64,000 bases of DNA from Flavobacterium sp. ZT3R18 (GCF_007097385.1 NZ_VJZS01000003.1:148187-212186); one strand, 5' to 3'. Counted from the stretch's first letter, positions 8,436 through 18,080 are shown. Notes: generated by a model from the sequence alone, not told the origin. Translations and numbers: made by a program.

Positions 8436-8443
8436 TAACTTTG
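8436..8443 (+). promoter_or_regulatory. Promoter -7 box for the 8475 gene
   Basis: TAACTTTG matches TAnnTTTG. The predicted transcript start near 8450 leaves a leader of about 25 nt before the ATG at 8475. No good -33 TTTG is visible. Confidence 0.5.
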
Positions 8444-8474
8444 TAACATAATTACCGTATTTAAACAAAAAAAA

Positions 8475-9938
8475 ATGGAAGCCAAAAAGATAAAACTAAA
8501 AGGAGATAAATTTATCGAACAAATCCCTTCTTTAAAGGACAAAGCACTTCGTATCAATTTGAATGAAAACATATACGGAACTTTTGCCGAAATTGGGGCT
8601 GGTCAAGAAACAGTAAGACATTTTTTTAGATCAGGTGGATCTTCTGGAACAATCGCAAAAGCCATGTCTGCTTATGATAAGGACTTTAGTGATGCTGTTT
8701 ATGGAATTGAAGAAGACGGTCGTTATGTAACAGAAAGCAGACTCAAAAAGATGCTTACTTTTGAAGGTAAGTTGATTGAAGAACGATTAAGTAGAACAAA
8801 ACATCCTAACAAAATGTTTTTTAGTTATGCCAATACAGTTGCCACTATAGACTTTGCCAAACAATTTAAAGGACATGGATGGGTCGGAATTAGATACCAA
8901 CTCGATCCAAACGAAGCCTACAATGAGATTATTATCCACATTCGTTTCAAAGAAACGGATTCTAGATTACAACAAGAAACCCTTGGAGTACTTGGAGTGA
9001 ATTTAATTTATGGTGCCTTTTATAAATACAACGATCCCAAAAAATTATTACGCTATTTATACGACCACTTAGACAAAGACCAATTAGAAATTGACACTAT
9101 CAATTTCTCAGGCCCACGTTTTGCCGATGTTGACAACCGATTGATGAGCTTACAATTGGTAAAAAATGGCATGACCGATGCAGTAATGTTCAATCCCGAA
9201 GGTAAAAACATACTTCCAGCCGCAATTTTATACAAGAAAAACATCCTTGCTTTTAGAGGTAGTTTCCGTCCGGTTACCAACGTAAATATGGACATGTATG
9301 AAAAGTCATTAAAAATGTTTCTGGAAGAAAATAAAGTAGAAAAAGAAAATACTTTAGTGATTTTTGAAATTACGTTATCCAATCTTCGTTCTGATGGTGA
9401 AATTGACGAAAGAGACTTTATGGATCGAGCCGAATTACTTTGTTCATTAGGTCAAACCGTAATGATTTCAAATTTCCAAGAATATTACAAAGTAGTCGAA
9501 TATTTCTCTAATTATACCAAGGCCAGAATGGGTCTTGCTATGGGAGTAAATAACTTGATTGACATCTTTGACGAGAAATACTATCGTCACTTAAGCGGTG
9601 GAATACTAGAAGCTTTCGGAAAATTATTCTACCGTGATATGAAAGTATTTTTATATCCAATGCTAGGGGAAGACGGAGAAACCATAACCTCTGAAAATCT
9701 AAAAGTACATCCTAGAATGAAAGAGCTCTATAAATTCTTTAAATTCAATGGAAAAGTAGTAGATATTGACGATTACAATCCTGATATTTTACAAGTGTTC
9801 TCTCGCGAAGTATTAAAAATGATTAGCGAAGGAAAACCAGGTTGGGAATCTATGTTACCGGCTGGGGTTTCGGAAATTATCAAAGAGCAACACCTTTTTG
9901 GATATCATCCCAATACACTTTTAAGTGCTAATAACTAA
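8475..9938 (+). CDS. Conserved Bacteroidota protein, function uncertain
   Basis: 487 residues, no signal peptide and no membrane segment. The N-terminal region (IYGTFAEIGAGQETVRHFFRSGG, about residues 35-57) and SGTIAKAMSAYD are strongly conserved in Bacteroidota homologues as I recall them. These are annotated inconsistently, as nicotinate-nucleotide adenylyltransferase or even TonB receptor. I see neither the HxGH motif of a nucleotidyltransferase nor a beta-barrel pattern, so neither name is supported here. It is a single gene with its own promoter box at 8436 and a strong terminator at 9967-10006, which suggests an independent housekeeping role. Confidence 0.7.
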   Translation: MEAKKIKLKGDKFIEQIPSLKDKALRINLNENIYGTFAEIGAGQETVRHFFRSGGSSGTIAKAMSAYDKDFSDAVYGIEEDGRYVTESRLKKMLTFEGKLIEERLSRTKHPNKMFFSYANTVATIDFAKQFKGHGWVGIRYQLDPNEAYNEIIIHIRFKETDSRLQQETLGVLGVNLIYGAFYKYNDPKKLLRYLYDHLDKDQLEIDTINFSGPRFADVDNRLMSLQLVKNGMTDAVMFNPEGKNILPAAILYKKNILAFRGSFRPVTNVNMDMYEKSLKMFLEENKVEKENTLVIFEITLSNLRSDGEIDERDFMDRAELLCSLGQTVMISNFQEYYKVVEYFSNYTKARMGLAMGVNNLIDIFDEKYYRHLSGGILEAFGKLFYRDMKVFLYPMLGEDGETITSENLKVHPRMKELYKFFKFNGKVVDIDDYNPDILQVFSREVLKMISEGKPGWESMLPAGVSEIIKEQHLFGYHPNTLLSANN

Positions 9939-9966
9939 GTAATAATAACCTGTTCGTACTAAACAT

Positions 9967-10006
9967 AAAAATCCAAGAAAGACAAATTGTTTTTCTTGGA
10001 TTTTTT
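9967..10006 (+). terminator. Rho-independent terminator
   Basis: AAAATCCAAGAAA pairs with TTTCTTGGATTTT around a short loop and runs into a T tract. It follows the 8475 gene by about 30 bp. Confidence 0.8.
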
Positions 10007-10026
10007 TTGAAAAATTCCACTTCAAA

Positions 10027-10165
10027 ATTGTCATTCCGAGGAACGAGGAATCTCCACAAGTAGCTCGACAATCCCAATATAATCAGCTCTTTTACTCATA
10101 ACATAACGGCAAAGACAATATTGTCGAGTTACTTGCGAAGATCCTTCCTTCGTCAGGATGACAAT
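10027..10165. repeat. Palindromic element with 46-bp inverted arms
   Basis: The left arm 10027-10072 (starts ATTGTCATTCCGAGGAACGA, ends CTCGACAAT) and the right arm 10120-10165 (reverse complement starts ATTGTCATCCTGACGAAGGA) have the same ends and about 75% internal match. About 47 bp separate them. It has the form of a small non-coding mobile or hairpin element between convergent genes. Confidence 0.7.
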
Positions 10166-10195
10166 ATTGAGGAATCGGTACTGATCACTGAACAC

Positions 10196-10648
10196 TTATT
10201 TCAATATCTGATCAGCGTGGGCTTTGGTCTTAACTTCTGAAATCACTTCGTCTATAACTCCATTTTCGTCAATTACAAATGTCGTTCTATGAATTCCATC
10301 GTATTCTCTTCCCATAAACTTTTTGGGTCCCCAAACTCCAAAGGCATTGATAACCGATTTATCCTCATCAGCTAGTAATGGGAATTGAAATTCGTATTTA
10401 TCTTTAAACTTGGCTTGTGCTTTTGCACTATCGGCACTTACCCCTAAAATTGCGTAATTATTGGCTTGAAAACGTTCGAAATTATCTCTTAAATCACATG
10501 CTTCTGCCGTACAACCTGGAGTCGAAGCTTTTGGATAAAAGAAAACCACTAATTTTTTTCCTGTATAATCTGCCAATTGATGCAATTTCCCATCTTGATC
10601 TAAGCACGAAAAACTAGGTGCTTGATCTCCTTTTTTTAATGTGGTCAT
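10196..10648 (-). CDS. bcp: Thioredoxin-dependent peroxiredoxin (Bcp/PrxQ)
   Basis: 150 residues, full length for the family. The peroxidatic cysteine is C46 in YPKASTPGCTAEAC, and the resolving cysteine C51 lies five residues later, the atypical 2-Cys PrxQ arrangement. The conserved arginine follows in GIHRTTFVIDENG. It reduces hydrogen peroxide and organic or lipid hydroperoxides in the cytoplasm using thioredoxin. It is transcribed as a single gene, and AT-rich heptad-type sequence (ATTTTAG units) lies just before its start. Confidence 0.93.
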   Translation of the reverse strand: MTTLKKGDQAPSFSCLDQDGKLHQLADYTGKKLVVFFYPKASTPGCTAEACDLRDNFERFQANNYAILGVSADSAKAQAKFKDKYEFQFPLLADEDKSVINAFGVWGPKKFMGREYDGIHRTTFVIDENGVIDEVISEVKTKAHADQILK

Positions 10649-10654
10649 AATTTA

Positions 10655-10825
10655 TTTTAGATTTTAGATTACAAATTTAGATTTTAGAAAATAGAAAATA
10701 GAGTATCGAGTAAAGATTTTAGGATTAAAAATTCACCATTCTCATTGTAATTGAAATTGAAATTGAAATTGACATTGAAATTGCTATTGTAATTGAATTT
10801 TGACATTGCAATTGCCATTGAAATA
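10655..10825. repeat. Low-complexity ATTTTAG heptads and (TGNNAT)n hexamers
   Basis: Bases 10655-10700 carry ATTTTAG-like units at 7-bp spacing. Bases 10745-10825 carry about twelve TGNNAT units at 6-bp spacing with the two middle bases varying (TGAAAT, TGACAT, TGCTAT, TGTAAT, TGCCAT). The reverse-complement type (ATNNCA) recurs upstream of the NYN gene near 28500. Confidence 0.7.
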
Positions 10826-10849
10826 GTTTTTCTTTACATCTCAAATCTA

Positions 10850-11506
10850 ATGAAAATGACCAAACAGGAACGTGTAACATTTGTTATCAATACATTAAAA
10901 GAATTATACCCTACGATTCCTATTCCGCTAGACCATAAAGATCCTTATACTTTGCTGATTGCCGTTTTGCTTTCGGCTCAATGTACAGATGTGCGGGTAA
11001 ATAAAATCACACCAATACTTTTTGCCAAAGCAGATAATCCGTATGATATGATCAAAATGTCGGTGGAGGAGATTAAGGAAATAATTCGTCCTTGCGGCTT
11101 ATCACCTATGAAATCGAAAGGAATTCATGGATTGTCTCATATTTTGATTGACAAACATAACGGCGATGTACCTCAAAGCTTTGAATATCTAGAAGAATTA
11201 CCAGCGGTAGGTCATAAAACTGCCAGCGTGGTCATGTCGCAAGCTTTTGGAGTTCCTGCATTTCCGGTGGACACTCACATTCATCGATTGATGTATCGTT
11301 GGAATTTGACCAATGGTAAAAATGTGGTTCAAACCGAAAAAGATGCCAAACGCATTTTTCCTGAAGAATTATGGAATGATTTACACCTACAAATTATTTG
11401 GTACGGACGTGAGTATTCGCCTGCGCGAGGCTGGGATCTGGAAAAAGATATAATCACCAAAACGATTGGAAGAAAAACAGTATTGGATGACTATCTAAAA
11501 AAGTAA
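10850..11506 (+). CDS. nth: Endonuclease III-type DNA glycosylase lacking the Fe-S cluster
   Basis: 218 residues from the ATG at 10850 (a second ATG follows two codons later). A longer frame from 10793 reads through low-complexity repeat and is not credible. The helix-hairpin-helix LPAVGHKTA (117-125) holds the catalytic lysine at 123, and VDTHIHRL holds the aspartate at 141. It excises oxidised pyrimidines and nicks abasic sites in base excision repair. The C-terminal C-x6-C-x2-C-x5-C cluster loop of classical endonuclease III is absent: the last 60 residues have no cysteine. A hairpin terminator follows at 11523. Confidence 0.88.
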   Translation: MKMTKQERVTFVINTLKELYPTIPIPLDHKDPYTLLIAVLLSAQCTDVRVNKITPILFAKADNPYDMIKMSVEEIKEIIRPCGLSPMKSKGIHGLSHILIDKHNGDVPQSFEYLEELPAVGHKTASVVMSQAFGVPAFPVDTHIHRLMYRWNLTNGKNVVQTEKDAKRIFPEELWNDLHLQIIWYGREYSPARGWDLEKDIITKTIGRKTVLDDYLKK

Positions 11507-11522
11507 ACCTATTATAAAAAAC

Positions 11523-11559
11523 AAATTTCACTAATCTTTTAAAAAAATTAGTGAAATTT
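11523..11559. terminator. Hairpin terminator after nth
   Basis: AAATTTCACTAAT at 11523-11535 pairs perfectly with 11547-11559. It could also end the minus-strand sigma-factor transcript. Confidence 0.6.
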
Positions 11560-11620
11560 ATTATTCAAGTCTAGCATTTCTAAAACTTGAAATTCTTTCT
11601 TTAAGATCTGAAAGGAGATA

Positions 11621-11764
11621 TTAATTGACTATGATTTCAAAAACCTCCCCATCAATTTTGACAATTTTCAATGCCTTAGAGTAATTTAATAAAAAAGAAA
11701 CGACCTCTTTATTTGGTTTCATTTTTTTTGGGGTTTTTGACTTTTTAAAGTAATTCTTTTCCAT
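11621..11764 (-). CDS. Small basic protein downstream of the ECF sigma gene
   Basis: 47 residues, starting MEKNYFKKSKTPKKMKPNKE and ending GEVFEIIVN. The N-terminal 20 residues are strongly basic. The C-terminal half (VVSFLLNYSKALKIVKIDG) looks like a small ordered unit. It starts 51 bp after the stop of the sigma-factor gene on the same strand, so the two are probably one transcript. The codons are sensible and there is an ATG with a proper stop. I recall short proteins of this kind in other Flavobacterium genomes at this place but cannot verify it. The function is unknown; a regulator or accessory of the sigma factor is only a guess. Confidence 0.6.
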   Translation of the reverse strand: MEKNYFKKSKTPKKMKPNKEVVSFLLNYSKALKIVKIDGEVFEIIVN

Positions 11765-11815
11765 AAGTATAAAAAATTTATTTTATATTACAACGGAAGA
11801 ATTCTCTATTTATTA

Positions 11816-12400
11816 TCAATTCGTCAAAACAATTTGATTTTTATCTATTATTTTTCTCAAATTCATTAAAGCATAACGCATTCTACCTAAGGCCGTATTG
11901 ATACTTACACCCGTTATTTCTGAGATTTCTTTAAAACTAATGTCGTGATACATTCGCATAATCAATACTTCTTTTTGATCTGCAGGAAGCCCTTCTATTA
12001 ATTTTCTAATATCCTTTTCTACTTGATCAGCAATGATCTTATTTTCAATAGTTAACGAATCGTCAGACATGATTGAAAAAATAGAAAACTCTTCTGTTTC
12101 TCTAAACAAAGGCATTTTTTTGGCTTTTCGAAAATGGTCAATAATTAAATTGTGAGAAATTCGCATTACCCAAGGCAAGAACTTCCCTTCTTCGTTATAG
12201 GAATTGGTTTTTAAAGTTTTTATCACTTTAATAAATGTATCTTGAAAGATATCATTTGAAACATCTCTATCTGAAATTTTGGAATATATAAATCCATAAA
12301 TTTTAGACTCATGTCTTTTGATTAGTGAAGCCAATGCACTTTCGTCACCAGCAACATAATCCTTTACCAATAAAGCGTCTGATACTTGAATATTAGCCAT
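11816..12400 (-). CDS. RNA polymerase ECF sigma factor
   Basis: 194 residues with both ECF regions. Region 2 is near residues 25-90 (YGFIYSKISDRDVSNDIFQDTFIKV, then FLPWVMRISHNLIIDHFRK). Region 4 is near 135-185 (LPADQKEVLIMRMYHDISFKEISE, then GVSINTALGRMRYALMNLRK). It directs core RNA polymerase to alternative promoters. No anti-sigma gene is adjacent; the only companion is a 47-residue basic protein downstream. It has a good promoter of the housekeeping Bacteroidota type about 95 bp upstream. Confidence 0.93.
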   Translation of the reverse strand: MANIQVSDALLVKDYVAGDESALASLIKRHESKIYGFIYSKISDRDVSNDIFQDTFIKVIKTLKTNSYNEEGKFLPWVMRISHNLIIDHFRKAKKMPLFRETEEFSIFSIMSDDSLTIENKIIADQVEKDIRKLIEGLPADQKEVLIMRMYHDISFKEISEITGVSINTALGRMRYALMNLRKIIDKNQIVLTN

Positions 12401-12495
12401 AACATTTCCTTTTAGATATAATTAAGTTTGGGGAATTTTCTAAAAAGTAGTTTTGCTGTATAGGCCTTGTGAATTATTACAGGTTAATGGAGTCA

Positions 12496-12527
12496 CAAAT
12501 TTAACACAATTTTATCTTATTACACAA
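12496..12527 (-). promoter_or_regulatory. Promoter of the ECF sigma gene
   Basis: On the minus strand: TTG at 12527-12525, a 21-bp spacer, then TAAATTTG at 12503-12496. The predicted leader is about 90 nt. Confidence 0.55.
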
Positions 12528-12540
12528 TAAAAAACATGAT

Positions 12541-12740
12541 AAATGTTATTTTATTTAAAACAACACCCCTTCTTCGAGATTATTTAGAGACAAAAATTCA
12601 CTGCTTTTATTTTGCCTGCTTTTTAATTCATTAAACATTAAAAAAATCTTCCAGATTATTAAAGAAAACATCCAGATTTTAAGATTGGCAAATCATCCCA
12701 TTTTAGACTCCCTACTCCATATAAATTTCGAGTGTAGTTC
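12541..12740. other. Non-coding gap, nothing recognised
   Basis: AT-rich sequence between the sigma-factor promoter and the uvrA promoter. I see no reading frame, hairpin or repeat that I can support. Confidence 0.5.
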
Positions 12741-12773
12741 ATAATTGATAGACATTCACATACTAAAATTAAG

Positions 12774-12781
12774 TACTTTTG
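12774..12781 (+). promoter_or_regulatory. Promoter -7 box of uvrA
   Basis: TACTTTTG fits TAnnTTTG. It places the transcript start only about 10 nt before the ATG at 12799, which argues against the longer frame starting at 12745. Confidence 0.55.
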
Positions 12782-12798
12782 TGGAAATTCATTTTAGT

Positions 12799-15594
12799 AT
12801 GCCAATTGACATTTCCAAACTCGACCCGAAGAAAAACATCATTATAAAAGGAGCGCAAGTACATAATTTAAAAAATGTAGATGTGGCCATTCCCAGAAAT
12901 AAACTTGTGGTTATTACTGGACTTTCGGGATCTGGAAAATCAAGTTTGGCTTTTGATACTTTGTATGCCGAAGGACAACGTCGCTATGTAGAAAGTTTAT
13001 CTTCCTACGCTAGACAATTCTTGGGTCGATTGGATAAACCAAAAGTAGAATACATCAAAGGGATTGCGCCAGCTATTGCCATAGAGCAAAAGGTAAATAC
13101 CACCAATGCGCGTTCTACAGTAGGAACATCAACAGAAATTTACGATTACATCAAATTACTATTTGCTAGAATCGGCAGAACATATTCACCAATTTCAGGT
13201 CTAGAAGTCAAAAAAAACACCGTTACTGATGTGGTTACGGAAGTCAAAAAATTTGTGCTTGACAGCAAATGGCTACTCCTCGCCCCTATTCATCTCGAAG
13301 AAGGAAGACAATTGGAAGACAAACTAAAAGTCTTATTGCAACAAGGATTCGCAAGGATTTTGGTCAATAATGAGATGGTTCGTTTGGATGATTTTACCAC
13401 TGCAGAGCAACATACTTTAGATCATAAAGATATTCTACTCATAATTGACAGAATCGTAGTCAAAGAGGAAGAAGAGTTTTACAATCGATTATCAGATGCT
13501 GTACAAACTGCTTTTTTTGAAGGAAAAGGGATTTGCTATTTACAAGAATTAAATTCAGATAATAGGCTTTCGTTTTCGAATAATTTTGAATTGGATGGCA
13601 TTACTTTTCTAGAACCTAACGTTCATTTATTTAGTTTCAACAATCCGTATGGAGCTTGCCCTGCTTGTGAAGGCTACGGAAACATTATAGGAATCGATGC
13701 AGAGTTGGTCGTTCCCAATACTTCGCTCTCTATTTTTGAAAATGCCATATTTCCTTGGCGTGGCGAAAGTATGGGCTGGTTTCGAGACGAATTGGTCAAC
13801 CATGCCTATAAATTTGATTTCCCTATTCACAAACCTTACTTTCAACTGACCGAAGAGCAAAAAGACTTGATTTGGACGGGAAACAAATACTTTCAAGGGC
13901 TGAATGACTTTTTTAAAGAATTGGAAGAGAAAAATTATAAGATTCAAAATCGAGTAATGCTTTCTCGTTATAGAGGCAAAACCAAATGCCATGTCTGCAA
14001 AGGAAAACGCTTGAGAATTGAAGCATCTTATGTGAAAATTAATGGCAAAACGGTTTCTGATTTGGTTGATTTACCAATCAAACACTTGGTTGAGTTTTTC
14101 AAAAACATTGATTTGGATGAATACGAAAAACAAATTGCCAAACGATTATTAATAGAAATCAATAATAGACTGTCTTTTTTAACCGAAGTGGGTTTGAATT
14201 ACTTGACCTTAAACAGAAATTCAGCAACACTTTCCGGCGGGGAATCACAACGTATAAACTTAGCAACTTCTTTAGGTAGTAGCCTTGTGGGGTCTATGTA
14301 CATTCTGGATGAGCCAAGTATTGGTTTACACCCAAAAGACACCGAACGCTTGATAAAAGTGCTGTTGTCTTTGCGTGATTTAGGCAATACCGTGATTGTG
14401 GTTGAACACGATGAAGACATTATGAAAGCGGCCGATATGATTATCGACATTGGCCCCGAAGCGGGAACACTGGGCGGAAATCTAGTAGCACAAGGTACTT
14501 ATGACGAAATCCTCCGTTCGACTTCGCTCACGGCACAATACCTCAATGGCAATTTAGAGATTGCTGTTCCCAAAAAACGAAGACCTTTTAAAAATTTTAT
14601 CGAAATAAAAGGCGCCAGAGAAAACAATCTCCAAAATATTGACGTTACTTTTCCGCTTGATGTTTTAACAGTCATTACAGGAGTTTCGGGCAGTGGAAAA
14701 AGCACACTTGTCAAGAAAATCCTTTTTCCTGCCATGCAGAAAAAACTGGATAATGCTGGAGAAAAAGCAGGGCAATTTAGCGAGCTTTCTGGTTCTTTTT
14801 CGCAAATTAAACACATTGAATATGTAGATCAAAATCCTATTGGTAGAAGCTCTCGATCCAATCCTGTAACCTACATCAAGGCCTATGATGACATTCGGGA
14901 ATTGTATGCCAAAGAAAAATTGTCTAAAGTAAGAGGTTATCAAGCCAAACATTTCTCCTTTAATGTCGATGGCGGAAGATGTGAAACCTGCAAAGGGGAA
15001 GGATCCATAAATGTCGAAATGGTTTTCATGGCCGATGTACAATTGCCTTGTGAAACCTGCAACGGAAAACGTTTCAAAAAAGAAGTCTTAGAAGTCGCTT
15101 TTGATGGCAAGAACATTCATGATATTCTAACAATGACCATCGATGATTCTATAGCATTCTTCGAAAAAAATAAACAAACAAAAATCACCCAAAAACTACA
15201 GCCCTTGCAAGATGTAGGTTTAGGTTACGTACAACTGGGACAGTCCTCATCGACACTTTCTGGAGGAGAGGCTCAACGTATCAAACTCGCTTCGTTTTTA
15301 GTCAAAGGAGCTACCAAAGAGAAAGCGCTGTTTGTATTTGACGAACCTACAACAGGATTACACTTTCATGACATTAAAAAACTATTAAAATCCTTTGATG
15401 CCTTGATAGAAAAAGGACATTCTATACTGGTAATAGAACACAATCTTGACTTAATAAAATGTGCGGACTGGGTAATTGATCTTGGCCCTGAAGGAGGCGA
15501 AAATGGCGGATTATTATTAGCCGTAGGAACTCCCGAAGAAATCGTAAAAAACAAAAAATCAATTACAGCAAAATATTTAAAGGAAAAATTATAA
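12799..15594 (+). CDS. uvrA: Excinuclease ABC subunit A
   Basis: 931 residues from the ATG at 12799, full length. It has two ABC cassettes. The first has Walker [10 protein letters not shown] (41-49) and signature LSGGESQRI. The second has Walker [10 protein letters not shown] and signature LSGGEAQRI. Zinc-binding cysteine pairs are visible at [22 protein letters not shown] and CETCNGKR. UvrA dimers find bulky DNA lesions and load UvrB in nucleotide-excision repair. It is a single gene; uvrB and uvrC are not in the window. A promoter box sits inside what would be the first codons of a longer TTG-started frame. Confidence 0.97.
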   Translation: MPIDISKLDPKKNIIIKGAQVHNLKNVDVAIPRNKLVVITGLSGSGKSSLAFDTLYAEGQRRYVESLSSYARQFLGRLDKPKVEYIKGIAPAIAIEQKVNTTNARSTVGTSTEIYDYIKLLFARIGRTYSPISGLEVKKNTVTDVVTEVKKFVLDSKWLLLAPIHLEEGRQLEDKLKVLLQQGFARILVNNEMVRLDDFTTAEQHTLDHKDILLIIDRIVVKEEEEFYNRLSDAVQTAFFEGKGICYLQELNSDNRLSFSNNFELDGITFLEPNVHLFSFNNPYGACPACEGYGNIIGIDAELVVPNTSLSIFENAIFPWRGESMGWFRDELVNHAYKFDFPIHKPYFQLTEEQKDLIWTGNKYFQGLNDFFKELEEKNYKIQNRVMLSRYRGKTKCHVCKGKRLRIEASYVKINGKTVSDLVDLPIKHLVEFFKNIDLDEYEKQIAKRLLIEINNRLSFLTEVGLNYLTLNRNSATLSGGESQRINLATSLGSSLVGSMYILDEPSIGLHPKDTERLIKVLLSLRDLGNTVIVVEHDEDIMKAADMIIDIGPEAGTLGGNLVAQGTYDEILRSTSLTAQYLNGNLEIAVPKKRRPFKNFIEIKGARENNLQNIDVTFPLDVLTVITGVSGSGKSTLVKKILFPAMQKKLDNAGEKAGQFSELSGSFSQIKHIEYVDQNPIGRSSRSNPVTYIKAYDDIRELYAKEKLSKVRGYQAKHFSFNVDGGRCETCKGEGSINVEMVFMADVQLPCETCNGKRFKKEVLEVAFDGKNIHDILTMTIDDSIAFFEKNKQTKITQKLQPLQDVGLGYVQLGQSSSTLSGGEAQRIKLASFLVKGATKEKALFVFDEPTTGLHFHDIKKLLKSFDALIEKGHSILVIEHNLDLIKCADWVIDLGPEGGENGGLLLAVGTPEEIVKNKKSITAKYLKEKL

Positions 15595-15621
15595 CCGAAT
15601 ACTTTTTATTTATTTGAAATA

Positions 15622-15660
15622 AAAAAGCCACTTCACAACTAGTATTGAGTCGTGGCTTTT
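15622..15660. terminator. Terminator between uvrA and the convergent 15682 gene
   Basis: AAAAGCCAC at 15623-15631 pairs with GTGGCTTTT at 15652-15660 around a 20-nt loop. It can act on both strands because the flanking genes converge. Confidence 0.65.
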
Positions 15661-15681
15661 CTATAAAATCTAAAAAATGCA

Positions 15682-15981
15682 TTATCCCATATAACAATTC
15701 TCTTCGAAAATATTTCCGTCTTCATCTATAGCAATCAATATTTTTTTAGTTCTAGAAGATACCTGAGTTAAATACAACCACGGCAATGACCACATTCCAA
15801 AAGTAGCACAACAAACAAAAAAATTAAAACCATGATTTACTTTTTTTCCTTCTTTGACTAGAATGGTAAAAGGCATTTTATCATTTCGTTCTACAATAAC
15901 AAAACCATTTTTGATTTTATCAGCAATTGTGTTTGTAAACTTGTTTAATTTATTTTGATTAATAAATTGATTTTTTATCAT
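15682..15981 (-). CDS. Small protein with one membrane segment, unknown function
   Basis: 99 residues. The first 55 are polar and basic (MIKNQFINQNKLNKFTNTIADK). A hydrophobic segment rich in aromatic residues and cysteine follows (FNFFVCCATFGMWSLPWLYL, about 53-72), then a beta-like tail KKILIAIDEDGNIFEENCYMG. I recognise no family. It is convergent with uvrA and stands alone. Confidence 0.55.
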   Translation of the reverse strand: MIKNQFINQNKLNKFTNTIADKIKNGFVIVERNDKMPFTILVKEGKKVNHGFNFFVCCATFGMWSLPWLYLTQVSSRTKKILIAIDEDGNIFEENCYMG

Positions 15982-16255
15982 TTAAGTATTTATTTGATTA
16001 CACTTTTATAATATCTGTTAGAATATTGCAAAATTACATCCTGCAAATAGAACAGGCAATACCCACTTTTAGTGATATTTCAAAACATGAAACGCAACTA
16101 CCTAACAATCAATAGATTGCAAAATAAAATAAAAATTAAAAACAAAAATTATCGCTACAAAACACATTATAAAATAATTCATCAATATTAACTTACATAA
16201 ATTAGTGGTGAAATAGGCGCTAAAAACAGAAAACAAACCAAATTACCCCTAAAAA
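15982..16255. other. Non-coding gap, nothing recognised
   Basis: Very AT-rich stretch between the small membrane-protein gene and the mechanosensitive channel gene. No frame, hairpin or repeat is convincing. Confidence 0.5.
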
Positions 16256-17947
16256 TCATTTTTTTGTGACATCAACATTAAAGGCAGGTGATTTATATTC
16301 GGAATTTAAATAATTATTCGGCGTAGTGGTTTTATTTCCATCACGAAGCGCATTGTAATGAGGAGACATGATTTCGAGACCTGCTTCATTAAAACAGTCC
16401 TGAATATTTTGATGCAGTTTAGAATAAATTAAAGGCTGTTGAGTAGGCTGCTTTGTGTACCCATTAATTTCATACGAAACATAAAAATCATCAAGACTGG
16501 TCTGCAATACAAACGGAGCAGGAATTGACTCTAACAAATCAGTTCTTGTAGCGGCATTAATAAGGGCTTTATGAACTTCTTTCCAATCAGTATCATAGCC
16601 TATCGTAACAGTAGTGTGAATGACCAGACCATTTGAATCGTCTTTTGTATTAGACGAATAATTTATGGACGAACTGGATAAAACAGTCGCATTAGGAATG
16701 GTAATATCTTCAAATTTAGAAGTTCGAATCCTCGTAACCAATGCTGTTTTTTCGAGTACAGTTCCGCTTACATCACCAATTTTAATAAAATCACCCGTTT
16801 TAAAAGGTCGCATATACGTAATTACTAATCCAGCAATCATGTTAGCGATAGCATTAGAAGAACCTAAAGAAAACAAAATTCCTATAAAAACCGAAACACC
16901 TTGAAAAATAGGAGAATTAGATCCCGGCAAATACGGAAAGATGATCACCACCATAAAAGCATACATCAAAATCTTAATGATATTAAAAGTAGGGATAGCC
17001 CAATCACTATAAAACCCATCTATTTTTATTTGTCCCTTATGTATTTCATTTACAAAAAACTTAATTGCTTTTATGAGGTAGACAAACAGCAGTACAATTA
17101 CAATAATAGAAAACAAATTAGGCAAGAAATGAACAAATCCCATCAATGCAGATTTAGCCGGAGAAAAAATCCATTTTAAAAGTATAGTTGCATAGTGCTT
17201 TGTTGCCGGAAAAACACTAAAAAGCACGGGTAATGAAATATAAAGCACAAATACTAAGACAACAATTCGGATTATACCAATTATTCTCAAAACAAATTCA
17301 AGCTGTTTATCAGGAGAAAAGACGTAGGATTCCTTTACTTTAAGACCTGTTAGATGTTTTTCTTTATTCCTGATTACATACAATTTAAACCATCTAAACA
17401 ATCTATTTATTATCCATACTATTAAAATGATTATTACCAGAAGTAGTACCGACAATCCAATACGTTTCAACCAATTACGCTCCGAATTATACTCTTGTTG
17501 ATAGAGAATGGTTTTATTAATTATAGAACGATTTTTTTGAGCCAAAGAAAAACTATTATCTCCCACCACTTTGGCATCTGATTCTGTAACTGACATAATT
17601 ATAAAATCTCTTTTATAAACGACATCAACACTTCCGTCAGATGTACTTACTAGCAAAGAATCCGGGCTATAGAATGGATCATTATAAAGCGAATCAATTC
17701 TACTAGCAATTGCAGTAGCACGATTTTCGGCCTTAAAAGATCCAATTTTATTGTAGATAAAGAATAAAGTATCCTTAAATGGAGCAACTGGATATCCAAC
17801 TAATTCATTCTTTTTTTCGGGTGGTATTGGTTTATCAAGTTTGCCTTTCTCTATTATACGTTTTTTGCTGTCACTAACTTGTGCAAATAATATCGTTGAA
17901 GACAAAAGAAATAAAAACAGTAGGACTACACTTCTAAACTTTTTCAT
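16256..17947 (-). CDS. Mechanosensitive ion channel, MscS family (large form)
   Basis: 563 residues, twice the size of E. coli MscS. A signal peptide (SVVLLFLFLLSSTILFAQ) is followed by a periplasmic domain of about 140 residues, several membrane helices between about 165 and 375, and the MscS pore and beta domain. The latter includes GSSNAIANMIAGLVITYMRP, GDFIKIGDVSGTV and RIRTSKFEDITIPNATVLSS. It releases solutes when membrane tension rises. The C-terminal alpha-beta domain ends before a short disordered tail (TTTPNNYLNSEYKSPAF). It stands as a single gene with a promoter box at 18013-18020. Confidence 0.92.
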   Translation of the reverse strand: MKKFRSVVLLFLFLLSSTILFAQVSDSKKRIIEKGKLDKPIPPEKKNELVGYPVAPFKDTLFFIYNKIGSFKAENRATAIASRIDSLYNDPFYSPDSLLVSTSDGSVDVVYKRDFIIMSVTESDAKVVGDNSFSLAQKNRSIINKTILYQQEYNSERNWLKRIGLSVLLLVIIILIVWIINRLFRWFKLYVIRNKEKHLTGLKVKESYVFSPDKQLEFVLRIIGIIRIVVLVFVLYISLPVLFSVFPATKHYATILLKWIFSPAKSALMGFVHFLPNLFSIIVIVLLFVYLIKAIKFFVNEIHKGQIKIDGFYSDWAIPTFNIIKILMYAFMVVIIFPYLPGSNSPIFQGVSVFIGILFSLGSSNAIANMIAGLVITYMRPFKTGDFIKIGDVSGTVLEKTALVTRIRTSKFEDITIPNATVLSSSSINYSSNTKDDSNGLVIHTTVTIGYDTDWKEVHKALINAATRTDLLESIPAPFVLQTSLDDFYVSYEINGYTKQPTQQPLIYSKLHQNIQDCFNEAGLEIMSPHYNALRDGNKTTTPNNYLNSEYKSPAFNVDVTKK

Positions 17948-18012
17948 CTTTTTTTTTATTTAAATACTTAGCATAAAAGCGCTTAATCATACTAATAAAG
18001 CGTCTATACTAA

Positions 18013-18020
18013 CAAATATA
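18013..18020 (-). promoter_or_regulatory. Promoter -7 box of the MscS gene
   Basis: Minus-strand TATATTTG, fitting TAnnTTTG, about 65 bp before the start codon. Confidence 0.45.
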
Positions 18021-18080
18021 AATAAAAGTGAATGACTAATTTTTAAAATGAGTACATAAAAAAAGAAATTGTTTGGCTAT

